This document shows, piece after piece, positions 16,008 through 24,217 of a stretch of 64,000 nucleotides of DNA. The position numbers and the translations under genes were made by a program. Positions within the stretch are counted from its first letter, which is position 1. Each line of letters starts with the position of its first letter. The notes beneath the pieces are model-generated. The model was not told the DNA's origin. It saw only the letters and a list, made by a program, of their open reading frames with translations, and made no database searches. The stretch comes from Lujinxingia vulgaris (GTDB lineage Bacteria; Myxococcota_A; Bradymonadia; Bradymonadales; Bradymonadaceae), in NCBI RefSeq assembly GCF_007997015.1, contig NZ_VOSM01000004.1:124001-188000 (forward strand), read 5' to 3'.

Positions 16008-16966
16008 GGACGCCCCACTCGATAAGGCTGCGCGGGCATGGTCGCCCGGTAGCTCAACGTCATGTATTTGGCGCTGCGGGTGCCCACGGTGTGGGTCTCC
16101 CCAAAAATTCCGCCCACCAGCGGCATGGCCTGGTGCAATAGAAATGAATAGCTGACACCGACCTCCCCGCCGGTGTTGATGACCTCCTCGATCTCGGTGG
16201 CCAGATACGCATGCGTAAACTTCTGGGTGGCGCGCGTGGCGTAGTTGGTCGAGCTGTCCAGCGCGCGATCATAGGAGGTGTTGTTGGCGTCGGCCGAAGG
16301 CTCCAGCGGGAGCGCTCCGATGATGGCGTCTTCGATCGAGAAGTAGCGCTCGCGCATGATCTCGCGGGCATCCAGCGCCCGCTCCGAGAGACCTCCATCG
16401 CCGCCGACGCCGAAGTATCCGGTGGTCTGATAATTTCCAGGCGCTACCGGGGTGAAGGTCAGCGCGACCGCGATGCGCGCGCGATCTTTGATCTCCGCCT
16501 CGCTGATCCCGGGCTCCGGCGCCCACACCCAGGCGGTGCGCGCGGCCTGAAAATACGCCACCTGATTGAGCACGCCGGCGATGTTGTTGATCGCCAGCTG
16601 GGCCAGCCCGAAGATCAGGAGCAGCACAATCGGGATCACGATCAGGGTCTCGGTGATCACCGTGCCCCGCGCTGCCCGCAGCGCCCGCTGCGAGGTGCGC
16701 GCCACCGGCCGCGCCCCGCTCGATGTGAAGAGCGCCCACACGATCATCAGGAGCGCCCACACACAGGCCGACAGGCCCAGCTGAATCGCCCCTCCCAGCG
16801 CGACCGCGCGCGGAACCCCCTCGTGCTGCCAGCTGGCCGCCACCAGGCGCAGCGTCAGCGGCGCGTCGGCCACCACACACGAGACCAGCCCGCACACAAG
16901 GAGCACCCCGATCAGGTGGAAGCCCCCCCGGGTCCAACGGGCGCTCCACTGCGCAACGCTGCGCAT
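16004..16966 (-). CDS. TadE-like protein with extra N-terminal membrane segments
   Basis: A 320-residue protein and first gene of the pilus-like operon. Two hydrophobic segments (LIGVLLVCGLVSCVVAD; LSACVWALLMIVWALF) precede a TadE-type helix (GTVITETLIVIPIVLLLIFG) with its glutamate. Ordinary TadE proteins have only the last helix, so the N-terminus is an added membrane module. The start at 16966 is supported by AGAGGTGA eight bases upstream; the frame stays open to 17023. The C-terminal domain ends near the start of the TadG-like gene, with a 4-base overlap. Topology and function are inferred. Confidence 0.68.
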   Translation of the reverse strand: MRSVAQWSARWTRGGFHLIGVLLVCGLVSCVVADAPLTLRLVAASWQHEGVPRAVALGGAIQLGLSACVWALLMIVWALFTSSGARPVARTSQRALRAARGTVITETLIVIPIVLLLIFGLAQLAINNIAGVLNQVAYFQAARTAWVWAPEPGISEAEIKDRARIAVALTFTPVAPGNYQTTGYFGVGGDGGLSERALDAREIMRERYFSIEDAIIGALPLEPSADANNTSYDRALDSSTNYATRATQKFTHAYLATEIEEVINTGGEVGVSYSFLLHQAMPLVGGIFGETHTVGTRSAKYMTLSYRATMPAQPYRVGRP

Positions 16967-17359
16967 TCGAGTCTCACCTCTCGTCACACCAACCTCCCAT
17001 TCGCACACGTCTTCGGCGAACACATCATCGCCACCGAAGATCCCGACTCATTCATCGATGGCACCTCATGTGTGCAAAGCCTGTTCCAGACCATCACGGA
17101 CGCGCCAACTCGCCAACTTAGCCCGACCGGGCTGTGACAGACTGGCACACCGCGGCCAGTCTCTGCCTCACGCCCCTTCTCGGAGGACGTGTCTCACGGC
17201 GCTTCGGGGGGGCCGGGAGGCGAATTGTTGCTCCGGACGCAAGATCGCGGCGCAGCGCGCGATAACAGACGTGCGCTCACGCGCCATCGCTTCGGCCGGC
17301 CCTGCCCACCCGGGCAGCGGCGGCCTGAATAACGACGAGACTCTTGCAGGGAGATGACC
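16967..17359. other. Divergent promoter region between the pilus-like operon and yifB
   Basis: 393 bases with no supported gene. It must contain promoters for both directions, but no convincing -35/-10 pair or inverted repeat was identified by eye. Confidence 0.7.
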
Positions 17360-18922
17360 ATGGTCACCCGCGTGCATTCTGCGACTTTGCTGGGCGTCGA
17401 TGCCTCGCTGGTCGATATCGAGATCGACTTCGCCGTAGGACTTCCCGCCTTCCATCTGGTGGGGCTTCCCGACAACGCCATCCGTGAGAGCCGCCTGCGG
17501 GTGCAGGCGGCCATAGAGAACCTCACCCTGGAGTTTCCGGTGGATCGACGAGTGACGGTGAATCTGGCGCCGGCGAACATCCGCAAGGATGGGACGGCGT
17601 TTGATCTTCCCATCGCGCTGGCGATTCTGCGGGCTCAGGGGGTGCTTCCCCCCGTGGCACGCGCGCCGAGACTCGGCGACTACCTGGTCGCCGGAGAGCT
17701 CGCGCTCGACGGGCGTCTGCGCCCGATCCGCGGCGCGCTCGCCATGGCCATCCTCGCGCGGGATATGGGCCTTAAAGGGGTGATGATCCCCCGCGAGAAC
17801 GCCGCCGAGGCCGCCGTCGTCGAGAGCGTGGAGGTGCTGGGCTTTGAACATCTCTCGGAAGTTGTGGCGCTGATGCAGGCCCGCAAACTCGTCGAACCCT
17901 TTGAGCGCCAGCCGATGCCGGCGGCGAGTCTTCGGCGAGTGGGCGATGTGGACTTTTCGCAGGTCAGCGGGCAGCTCCCGGCCAAACGCGCCCTGGAGGT
18001 GGCCGCCGCCGGCGCGCACAACGTGCTGATGATCGGGCCGCCCGGCTCCGGCAAGAGCATGCTGGCGCGGCGCCTGGCCACCATCCTCCCGGAGATGAGT
18101 TTTGAGGAAGCGCTGGAGACCACCAAGATCTACAGCGTCACCGGGCGCTTGCCCCCGCACACACCCTGGATTTCGGAGCGCCCCTTTCGCGCCCCGCACC
18201 ACACCATCAGCGAAGTTGGCCTTGTGGGCGGGGGATCGGGCATCCCGCGCCCCGGAGAGCTGAGCATGGCGCATAACGGGGTGCTCTTTCTCGATGAGCT
18301 CCCGGAGTTTCGGCGAAACTCGCTGGAGACCCTGCGCCAGCCCCTGGAGAACCGTCAGGTCACGCTCACGCGCAGCCTTCTCAGCCTGACCTATCCGGCC
18401 GATGTGATGCTGGTGGCGGCCATGAACCCCTGTCGCTGCGGGCATTTTGGCAACAGCGCCCGACGATGCTCCTGCTCCATCGATGAGATCAAACGCTACC
18501 GCTCACGCTTGAGCGGCCCCCTTCTCGATCGCATCGACATCCACATTGAGGTGCCGGCGGTGCCTTATGAGGAGCTTCGGCGCGCGCAGCCCTCGGAGCC
18601 CTCTGTGGCGATTCGCCAGCGGGTGCAGCGCGCCCGCGATCGCCAGCGCGAGCGCCTGCAGAGCTGCGGGCGCCACGCCAACAGCCAGATGGGCCCCGAC
18701 CAGCTTCGCCGCCACTGTGCCCTGACCGACGACTGTCACGAGATGCTCGCCAGGGTCGTCGACCGGCTGGGCCTGAGCGCGCGAAGTTGCGATCGCATGC
18801 TCAAGGTGGCGCGCACGATCGCCGACCTCGACGAGGCCCCCTCGATCACCCAGGCGCATCTGGCCGAGGCGATCCACTACCGCTCGCTGGACCGCCCGCT
18901 GGACGCTCAGCTGGCGTCGTAG
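17360..18922 (+). CDS. comM: YifB/ComM family Mg-chelatase-like AAA+ ATPase
   Basis: A 520-residue member of the YifB/ComM family. ComM is a hexameric helicase that extends branch migration during natural transformation. The N-terminal Lon-like domain (HSATLLGVDASLVDIEID; PANIRKDGTAFDLPIAL) is followed by a Mg-chelatase AAA+ core. The Walker A motif GPPGSGKSM lies near residue 226 and Walker B is VLFLDELPEF. The conserved MNPCRCGHFG cysteine segment and a C-terminal domain complete the protein. The ATG at 17360 fits the AGGGAG spacing better than the ATG at 17354. Its last 16 bases overlap the convergent kinase gene. A role in DNA uptake is inferred from the family. Confidence 0.93.
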   Translation: MVTRVHSATLLGVDASLVDIEIDFAVGLPAFHLVGLPDNAIRESRLRVQAAIENLTLEFPVDRRVTVNLAPANIRKDGTAFDLPIALAILRAQGVLPPVARAPRLGDYLVAGELALDGRLRPIRGALAMAILARDMGLKGVMIPRENAAEAAVVESVEVLGFEHLSEVVALMQARKLVEPFERQPMPAASLRRVGDVDFSQVSGQLPAKRALEVAAAGAHNVLMIGPPGSGKSMLARRLATILPEMSFEEALETTKIYSVTGRLPPHTPWISERPFRAPHHTISEVGLVGGGSGIPRPGELSMAHNGVLFLDELPEFRRNSLETLRQPLENRQVTLTRSLLSLTYPADVMLVAAMNPCRCGHFGNSARRCSCSIDEIKRYRSRLSGPLLDRIDIHIEVPAVPYEELRRAQPSEPSVAIRQRVQRARDRQRERLQSCGRHANSQMGPDQLRRHCALTDDCHEMLARVVDRLGLSARSCDRMLKVARTIADLDEAPSITQAHLAEAIHYRSLDRPLDAQLAS

Positions 18923-21768
18923 GCCAGGCGAAAGCCGATGCCCGCCGAGCGGGCATCGGCCAACACGCGCATGCGGCTGGCCAGGCGGCAGGCGCGCTGG
19001 TCCATGTTCCAGCCGCCGCCGCGCACCGCGCGATCAAGGCCATCGTCGGGGCCGGCGGCGCACCACTCCTGCACCCCACCGCTCAGATCACGCACGCCGT
19101 AAGGGGAGGTATCGTCGACGAAGATCCCCACCGGTTCGGGCTGGCTGAACTCATGGCGAGAGTAGCGCATCTTGCAGAAGGTCGCGTCGAAGTGGTTTCC
19201 CCAGGGGAAGAAGCGCGCGTCGACGCCGCGGCCGGCCTTCTCCCACTCCTCCTCGCGAAGCAGCCGGTAGCTGCGGCCGTCGCGCTGGCTGCGCCAGGTG
19301 CAGTAGGCCTGGGCGTCGTGCGCGCTGATGCCCACAGCCGGAAGATCGAGTTCATGGCCTACGCCCTCGGCGTAGCGCTCGCGCATCGGCCCCTCAATAA
19401 GAATGGGCGATGGTGCCCAGCGGCCGCTCGCTGCATCGAAGATCGCAAGCTCACCATCGTCGGCGCGCGTCTTCGGCGCATGCTTCCGGGCCTGCTCCAG
19501 ATCGCTCTGACTGAGTTCATCGAGCCACTCCAGATACTCGCGAAAGGTCACCGGAAAACGCGCGCAGAAGAACGAGGCGACCTCCACTCGCCGGGCCACA
19601 CAGGGGTTGAACGCCTCCGGGTCACCTCCCAGGGTGCAGGGCCCGCCGGCCACGTACACAAAGCCCGGAGAGACCTGATGATCGGCCGGAAGATCCACGC
19701 GAAACTCGGCGCGCGCCTCGCCAACCTCCACAAAGAGGGGAGCGCGCACCGGCGCCGATCCGCTGCGCTGCAGCACCATCATGTAGCTTCCGGCCTCCAG
19801 CGCCTCGGCGCGCGCTGGTGAGCGTCCCAGCTGGCGAGCGTCGGCGACGACCATCCGCCGGTCGATCTCCTGGTAGGGAAAGAGCGTGATCTCGGCGCCG
19901 GTCGGGCGAGTCTTAAGCTCCACTTCACACTGGCGCGCAAAGCGCGCGGCATACGACTCGCCACCGTACTCGCGCACCATCGCCTCGTAATAGACCATGT
20001 CGGCGACGTCCTGACGTTGACGCGAGGCCATGTAGCGCTCCCAACACAGCTCGGCCATCCCTTCCCGGGCCTCGGGCTTGTCGGGCACGAGCAGGAGCAC
20101 CTCCTGAAAGGCGGCGACGGCCTCGCCAAAGATCCTCGCGCTCTCCCGCTGAAGTTGCAGGCGTTGATCCTCGAGCGCCCAGAGCGCCCGCTTGCGTTCG
20201 ATCGACTCCCAGGGCTCAACCTGGCTGCGAAGTTCGTCGATCTCATGGCCCAGATCCTCAACCCGAGATAACGCCTCACTGTAGTCTTTGAGCAACGCCT
20301 GACCGCGGGTCACGCTGGCCTGCACCTGCACCGGCCCGCTGCCGCTTATCGCCCCATCGAGCGCTTCGTAGAACTCGCGCGCCGAGCCAAAGCGCTCCTC
20401 GCGCTCCCGGGACATCGCCCGCAGGCAGATCGCCTCGACCGCCTCGCTGATCTTCCAGAGCGCGGCTCCGCGTTGTGACGGCGGCACAAGCTGCCCTTCG
20501 ACCACCAACCACATCGTCGCGCGCGCATCCTCGCCATCGAAAGGCACATCCAGGGTGAGGATCTCATAGAGCACCGCCCCCAGGCCGTAGACATCGCTGC
20601 GCGCGTCGACTTCATCAAGGCGGCCCTGGGCCTGCTCCGGCGACATGTACGAGGGCGTCCCCAGGGTGTGTCCCTTCCCGGGCTCGTCCTCCGGCCCCAG
20701 ATCGGTGCGCACCCTGTCGCCGCTGACGTGCGCGATCCCCCAGTCCATCACCAGCACCTCCCCATACTCGCCAAGCATGATGTTGGAGGGTTTCAGATCG
20801 CGATGCACCACACCGCGCACATGGGCATAGTGGATCGCCTGAGCCACCTGCTTGAGGATGCCCAGAAGACGCGGCAGCGCGTACGCACGCACGTAGTCAG
20901 GCTCGCGCTTTCGCAACCCCTCGAGCACCTCGGCCAGCGAGTGGTGATTGACCCGGCGCATCGTGTAATAGACTCGCCCGTCATCGAGCACGCCCACATC
21001 ATAGATGGGCATGATGTTGGGGTGTTCCAGCTGGCCTGTGATCTGCGCCTCGGCCAGGAAACGCGCCACCGCCCGGGCATCATGACGGGCCGAAGGTCGC
21101 GCGATCTTCATCGCCACAACCCGCCCCAGCACCCGGTCGTGCGCCGAGATGACGCTGCCGCCCCCGCCGGCTCCCAGCGCCGCGCCCAGCTCGTAGCGCG
21201 CCTGCCCGCTGAGCATCTCCCCGGCGCTCAACGCCGGCTGATAGACGTCGGTACTCTCAAAGACGAAATGCCGACCGGTCTCCTCCCCGCTTCGCCAGCC
21301 GGGTCGGGCCCAGGCCGCAGCCACCCCCTCCGGGAGTGTCGGGTTCGCGTCGACCGCCACCTCGGTGCTGGTCTCCAGGCCCAGCCCTTCGGGTGGAGCC
21401 TCAGCGCCGGCGGTCTCTTCCTGGCTCAGACCTCCCGCGGGCATCTTCCGGTGCCCCACCTCAATGCGCGAGGTCACCGCGTCTTCGTCCTTCTGAAAAC
21501 GGGCCGCTCGGCCTCCTTTCTTATCTCTTCCTTCAAAAAACGCGGTCTGAGCCCGCTCAAACCCATCCTCATAGCCCAGACTGCGCAAGACCTCCTCAAG
21601 CCCCTCACGCTCCAACCACCCCTGGCTTACCCAGTGGTCGGCCGTCGGCGTCTTGCCCTCGTCGGCCAGACGCCCCAGCTCAAAGAGGCTGCGCGAGACG
21701 GTCTCAAAATCGACCAGCCTGCGCTCCAGCGCCACCCGCGCAATGTGTTGATGCACTTTCCAATCCAA
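18907..21768 (-). CDS. Ser/Thr protein kinase with PEGA-like and SUMF1/FGE-like domains
   Basis: A 953-residue protein. The N-terminal 190 residues are unassigned. The kinase domain (about 192-470) has the Gly-rich loop GAGGGGSV, K221, HRDLKPSN (D324), DWG (342-344) in place of DFG, and SPEQAQG, so it looks active. A helical region (about 490-620), a PEGA-like beta domain (about 640-710) and a formylglycine-enzyme-like domain (about 715-950, ending GIGFRLAYD) follow. No transmembrane segment is evident. The C-terminal domain may act as a binding module. The TTG start at 21768 is uncertain. The 3' end overlaps yifB by 16 bases. Confidence 0.88.
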   Translation of the reverse strand: MDWKVHQHIARVALERRLVDFETVSRSLFELGRLADEGKTPTADHWVSQGWLEREGLEEVLRSLGYEDGFERAQTAFFEGRDKKGGRAARFQKDEDAVTSRIEVGHRKMPAGGLSQEETAGAEAPPEGLGLETSTEVAVDANPTLPEGVAAAWARPGWRSGEETGRHFVFESTDVYQPALSAGEMLSGQARYELGAALGAGGGGSVISAHDRVLGRVVAMKIARPSARHDARAVARFLAEAQITGQLEHPNIMPIYDVGVLDDGRVYYTMRRVNHHSLAEVLEGLRKREPDYVRAYALPRLLGILKQVAQAIHYAHVRGVVHRDLKPSNIMLGEYGEVLVMDWGIAHVSGDRVRTDLGPEDEPGKGHTLGTPSYMSPEQAQGRLDEVDARSDVYGLGAVLYEILTLDVPFDGEDARATMWLVVEGQLVPPSQRGAALWKISEAVEAICLRAMSREREERFGSAREFYEALDGAISGSGPVQVQASVTRGQALLKDYSEALSRVEDLGHEIDELRSQVEPWESIERKRALWALEDQRLQLQRESARIFGEAVAAFQEVLLLVPDKPEAREGMAELCWERYMASRQRQDVADMVYYEAMVREYGGESYAARFARQCEVELKTRPTGAEITLFPYQEIDRRMVVADARQLGRSPARAEALEAGSYMMVLQRSGSAPVRAPLFVEVGEARAEFRVDLPADHQVSPGFVYVAGGPCTLGGDPEAFNPCVARRVEVASFFCARFPVTFREYLEWLDELSQSDLEQARKHAPKTRADDGELAIFDAASGRWAPSPILIEGPMRERYAEGVGHELDLPAVGISAHDAQAYCTWRSQRDGRSYRLLREEEWEKAGRGVDARFFPWGNHFDATFCKMRYSRHEFSQPEPVGIFVDDTSPYGVRDLSGGVQEWCAAGPDDGLDRAVRGGGWNMDQRACRLASRMRVLADARSAGIGFRLAYDAS

Positions 21769-21943
21769 ACCTTGACCCCTTGACTTTGCCTTCCCCCGGA
21801 CGACCTTCGCCCCGCGGTGCCTCGCCGGCTGGTTCTATGTTAACATCGCTTAACGTTTCGCCAAACTTTCCGCTGCGTCGCCCACCATTGACTTTCCGCA
21901 GGTGAGAAGTATCTTTTCCCCCCTGTAGTCGACGTGCGATGAA

Positions 21944-21955
21944 GTTCAATTGAAC
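21944..21955. promoter_or_regulatory. Perfect 12-bp palindrome upstream of the cupredoxin-like gene
   Basis: GTTCAATTGAAC is perfectly symmetric and lies 60 bases before the ATG at 22015. It could be an operator; there is no further evidence. The rest of 21769-22014 shows no gene. Confidence 0.35.
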
Positions 21956-22014
21956 CCCTTCACGCGTCGTCGCGTCCTGTGATCTGAACTGGCTCTATGT
22001 TTAGGAGGAATTCC

Positions 22015-22389
22015 ATGTTCATCCGTTTTGCCGCTAAAGCTATGTCCGTCGCCATGCTCGTCAGCCTTATGGCCTTCACCGCTGCCTGTGGCGGCGGCGA
22101 CACCGTGGCCGACGATTCCGCCGCGCAGTCCTCGAACGCCCCGGAGAGCCGCTCGGTGGTTCTCTACCAGTTCCGCTACAACCCGAGCAGCCTGACCATT
22201 CCGGCCGGCACCACGGTGACCTTCAAGAACCGTGATCCGGAGCGCCACAACATCAACATCGCCGCGCTCAACGTCGACCAGAACCTCGACGCCAACCAGG
22301 AGTGGTCGTATACCTTTGATACCACCGGCGAATTCGCCGTCTCCAACCGCTTCGACGACCGCATGCAGCTGACGGTCATCGTGGAGTAA
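22015..22389 (+). CDS. Cupredoxin-fold lipoprotein lacking copper ligands
   Basis: A 124-residue predicted lipoprotein (signal ending FTAAC, lipidated C25). The mature part matches plastocyanin/amicyanin-type cupredoxins: YQFRYNPSSLTIPAGTTVTFKN, then RHNI (H78) and a C-terminal GEF...MQLTVIVE strand. The usual Cys-x2-His-x2-Met ligand loop reads N111, D114 and M117, so two of the four type-1 copper ligands are replaced. It probably does not bind copper in the normal way. A strong AGGAGG precedes the ATG at 22015 and an intrinsic terminator follows, so it is a single-gene unit. Confidence 0.8.
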   Translation: MFIRFAAKAMSVAMLVSLMAFTAACGGGDTVADDSAAQSSNAPESRSVVLYQFRYNPSSLTIPAGTTVTFKNRDPERHNINIAALNVDQNLDANQEWSYTFDTTGEFAVSNRFDDRMQLTVIVE

Positions 22390-22418
22390 GCAGCGGGCTC
22401 AGGCACGCGCTTTATAAG

Positions 22419-22449
22419 CGCCCACCGCCTGCGCGGTGGGCGTTTTTTT
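22419..22449 (+). terminator. Rho-independent terminator
   Basis: A perfect 10-bp stem CGCCCACCGC/GCGGTGGGCG (22419-22428 with 22433-22442) has a 4-base loop and is followed by seven T. It ends transcription of the cupredoxin-like gene. Confidence 0.92.
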
Positions 22450-22527
22450 CGCAGCACACCCTTCGCCGTCGCCTCGCGCCGGCGTGTTTTCATCGGCAGT
22501 ATCCGCATCTTCTTTTCGGGGGGAGGC

Positions 22528-23262
22528 ATGGATGACGAGTCGCCGGACCGAAGTGTGATGGTCCACTTCTACCGCGCCAGCGTGATGCACGCCGATGTGT
22601 GGCGCCAGCGTCTGGATGCCACCACCAACTGGGCCATCGTCACCAACGCGGCGATGCTCTCCTTTACCCTTTCCCAGCCTGATACCCCCCACTTTATCGT
22701 GCTGCTCTTGATCGGGGTGAACTTCCTGCTCTTGATCATGGAGAGCCGACGCTACCAGCTCTATGACCTGTGGCGACGCCGCGTCCGCTGCCTGGACCGC
22801 TACTTCATCGCCGCTCATCTGGCCCCCGGACACGGTCCCTCTCCCGACCACGCGCGGCGCGAACTCATATCGCTGGCCGACAACCTGGGGCACTCCTACC
22901 CGCAGCTCAGCCTGCTCGACGCGCTGGGCTACCGCCTGCGCCGCAACTACGGCTACATTCAGCTCATCGCGCTGGGCACCTGGTGTCTTAAGCTCTTCAT
23001 TCACCCCACACCGGTCTCCAGCGCCGAGTACTTCGTGCGCCGCGCCCACATCGGCTACATCAGCGGCCCGATGACCATGACGATGGTCATCTCCCTGACC
23101 CTCTTTGTGATCTTCGTGGCGCTGCGTGCCCCCTCCGAACAGATGGTCGCCTGGCAGCAACTCCCCTCCCCGATCGAGCGCTTCTTCCGCCTGCCGATCT
23201 TTCATCGACGCATGGCCCTCGACGAAGAAGACAACCTGCACCACCACGACCCCGGGCGCTGA
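22528..23262 (+). CDS. DUF2270-like integral membrane protein
   Basis: A 244-residue protein with the features of the DUF2270 family. A conserved N-terminal segment (MVHFYRASVMHADVWRQRLDATTNWA) runs into two membrane helices (AIVTNAAMLSFTL; HFIVLLLIGVNFLLLI). A cytoplasmic basic loop (ESRRYQLYDLWRRRVRCLDR) and two further helices (about residues 145-165 and 183-200) follow. No biochemical function is known for the family. GGGGGGAGG precedes the ATG at 22528. It ends in a shared bidirectional hairpin with the convergent phhA gene. Confidence 0.78.
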   Translation: MDDESPDRSVMVHFYRASVMHADVWRQRLDATTNWAIVTNAAMLSFTLSQPDTPHFIVLLLIGVNFLLLIMESRRYQLYDLWRRRVRCLDRYFIAAHLAPGHGPSPDHARRELISLADNLGHSYPQLSLLDALGYRLRRNYGYIQLIALGTWCLKLFIHPTPVSSAEYFVRRAHIGYISGPMTMTMVISLTLFVIFVALRAPSEQMVAWQQLPSPIERFFRLPIFHRRMALDEEDNLHHHDPGR

Positions 23263-23280
23263 AGGCCCGCATCCGAACAC

Positions 23281-23309
23281 AAAAAAGCCCGGCCGCATCG
23301 GCCGGGCTT
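23281..23309. terminator. Bidirectional intrinsic terminator
   Basis: An 11-bp stem AAGCCCGGCCG/CGGCCGGGCTT (23285-23295 with 23299-23309) with a CAT loop is preceded by a run of six A (23281-23286), which reads as a U-tract on the minus strand. It mainly serves phhA and may also end the plus-strand membrane protein gene. Confidence 0.85.
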
Positions 23310-23352
23310 CCACAACTTCAACGCAGCACCGCGGCTGCAGATCACGCAGACG

Positions 23353-24129
23353 TCAGTTCGTCAGCTCTTCGGCCCAGCGGCGGCGAAGCTCCTGCACCGA
23401 GTCGCGCAGCTGATCAAAGCCTTCCGCGACCCAGAAGATCGGCTGGTAAATATCGATGCGGAAGGGCGTCGAGATGACCTCATCCAGATCAAAGGGGCGA
23501 ATCTCCGGGCCCCCGTCAAAGACGTTGTCGGCCTCCCCGAACGAGGACATCAGCCCCGAGCCGTAGAGCTTGACCTGACCGGCCTCCTCCACCAGGCCGA
23601 ACTCCACGGTGTACCACCACAGCCGCGCCATCGCGTCGAACTTATCGCGGTCGTCGAGCTCGGTCACCAGCTGGCCGTACTCCTGCACAAAGTCCGCGAA
23701 GACCGGGTCGGTGTGCATCGGCACATGCCCGAAGACGTCATGGAAGATATCCGGCTCCTGGAGGTACTCCAGCCGGTCCATCGGACGAATCTCCAGCGTT
23801 GAGGGGAACTGGCGTTTGGCCATCGACCCAAAAAACATCTCGGCGGGGATAAACCCGTTGACCGCCCGCAGCTCCCAGCGCGTGAGCGGACGCAGGTTCG
23901 CGTTGAGCTCGTCGAAGAGCGGCACCCGGTCGAGCGGCATCTTCAACTTCTCCACCCCTTCGAGCCACGCCTCACAGGCGGTCTCGGGGAGCTTCGCCAT
24001 ACGACGCTCACAGAGGAGCTTCCAGACCGCGTTCTCCTCCTCGCTGTAGGCGCGTCCCTCATGCGAGATAAATCCCGCGCCTTCCATTTTAAGGCCGGCG
24101 AGCTCCTGCTCCTGTGCTGCGCGTTCCAT
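23353..24129 (-). CDS. phhA: Phenylalanine 4-monooxygenase
   Basis: A 258-residue pterin-dependent aromatic amino acid hydroxylase that converts phenylalanine to tyrosine. The non-haem iron ligands are H130 and H135 (DIFHDVFGHVP) and E176 (YTVEFGL). Pterin/substrate-region signatures RPLTRWELRAVNGFIP and FFGSMAKRQFPST are present. The length matches the single-domain bacterial enzyme without the regulatory ACT domain. The ATG at 24129 has AGGAG upstream. No pterin recycling gene (phhB) is adjacent. Strong assignment by motif. Confidence 0.94.
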   Translation of the reverse strand: MERAAQEQELAGLKMEGAGFISHEGRAYSEEENAVWKLLCERRMAKLPETACEAWLEGVEKLKMPLDRVPLFDELNANLRPLTRWELRAVNGFIPAEMFFGSMAKRQFPSTLEIRPMDRLEYLQEPDIFHDVFGHVPMHTDPVFADFVQEYGQLVTELDDRDKFDAMARLWWYTVEFGLVEEAGQVKLYGSGLMSSFGEADNVFDGGPEIRPFDLDEVISTPFRIDIYQPIFWVAEGFDQLRDSVQELRRRWAEELTN

Positions 24130-24217
24130 GATGGCTCCTCGTGTTGGCAATGTGTCGACGTCGTTCTCAGTCTTATCGCAAAAAGTCCCGCGCGCGCCTA
24201 TCCCATCTTCGGTGGAC

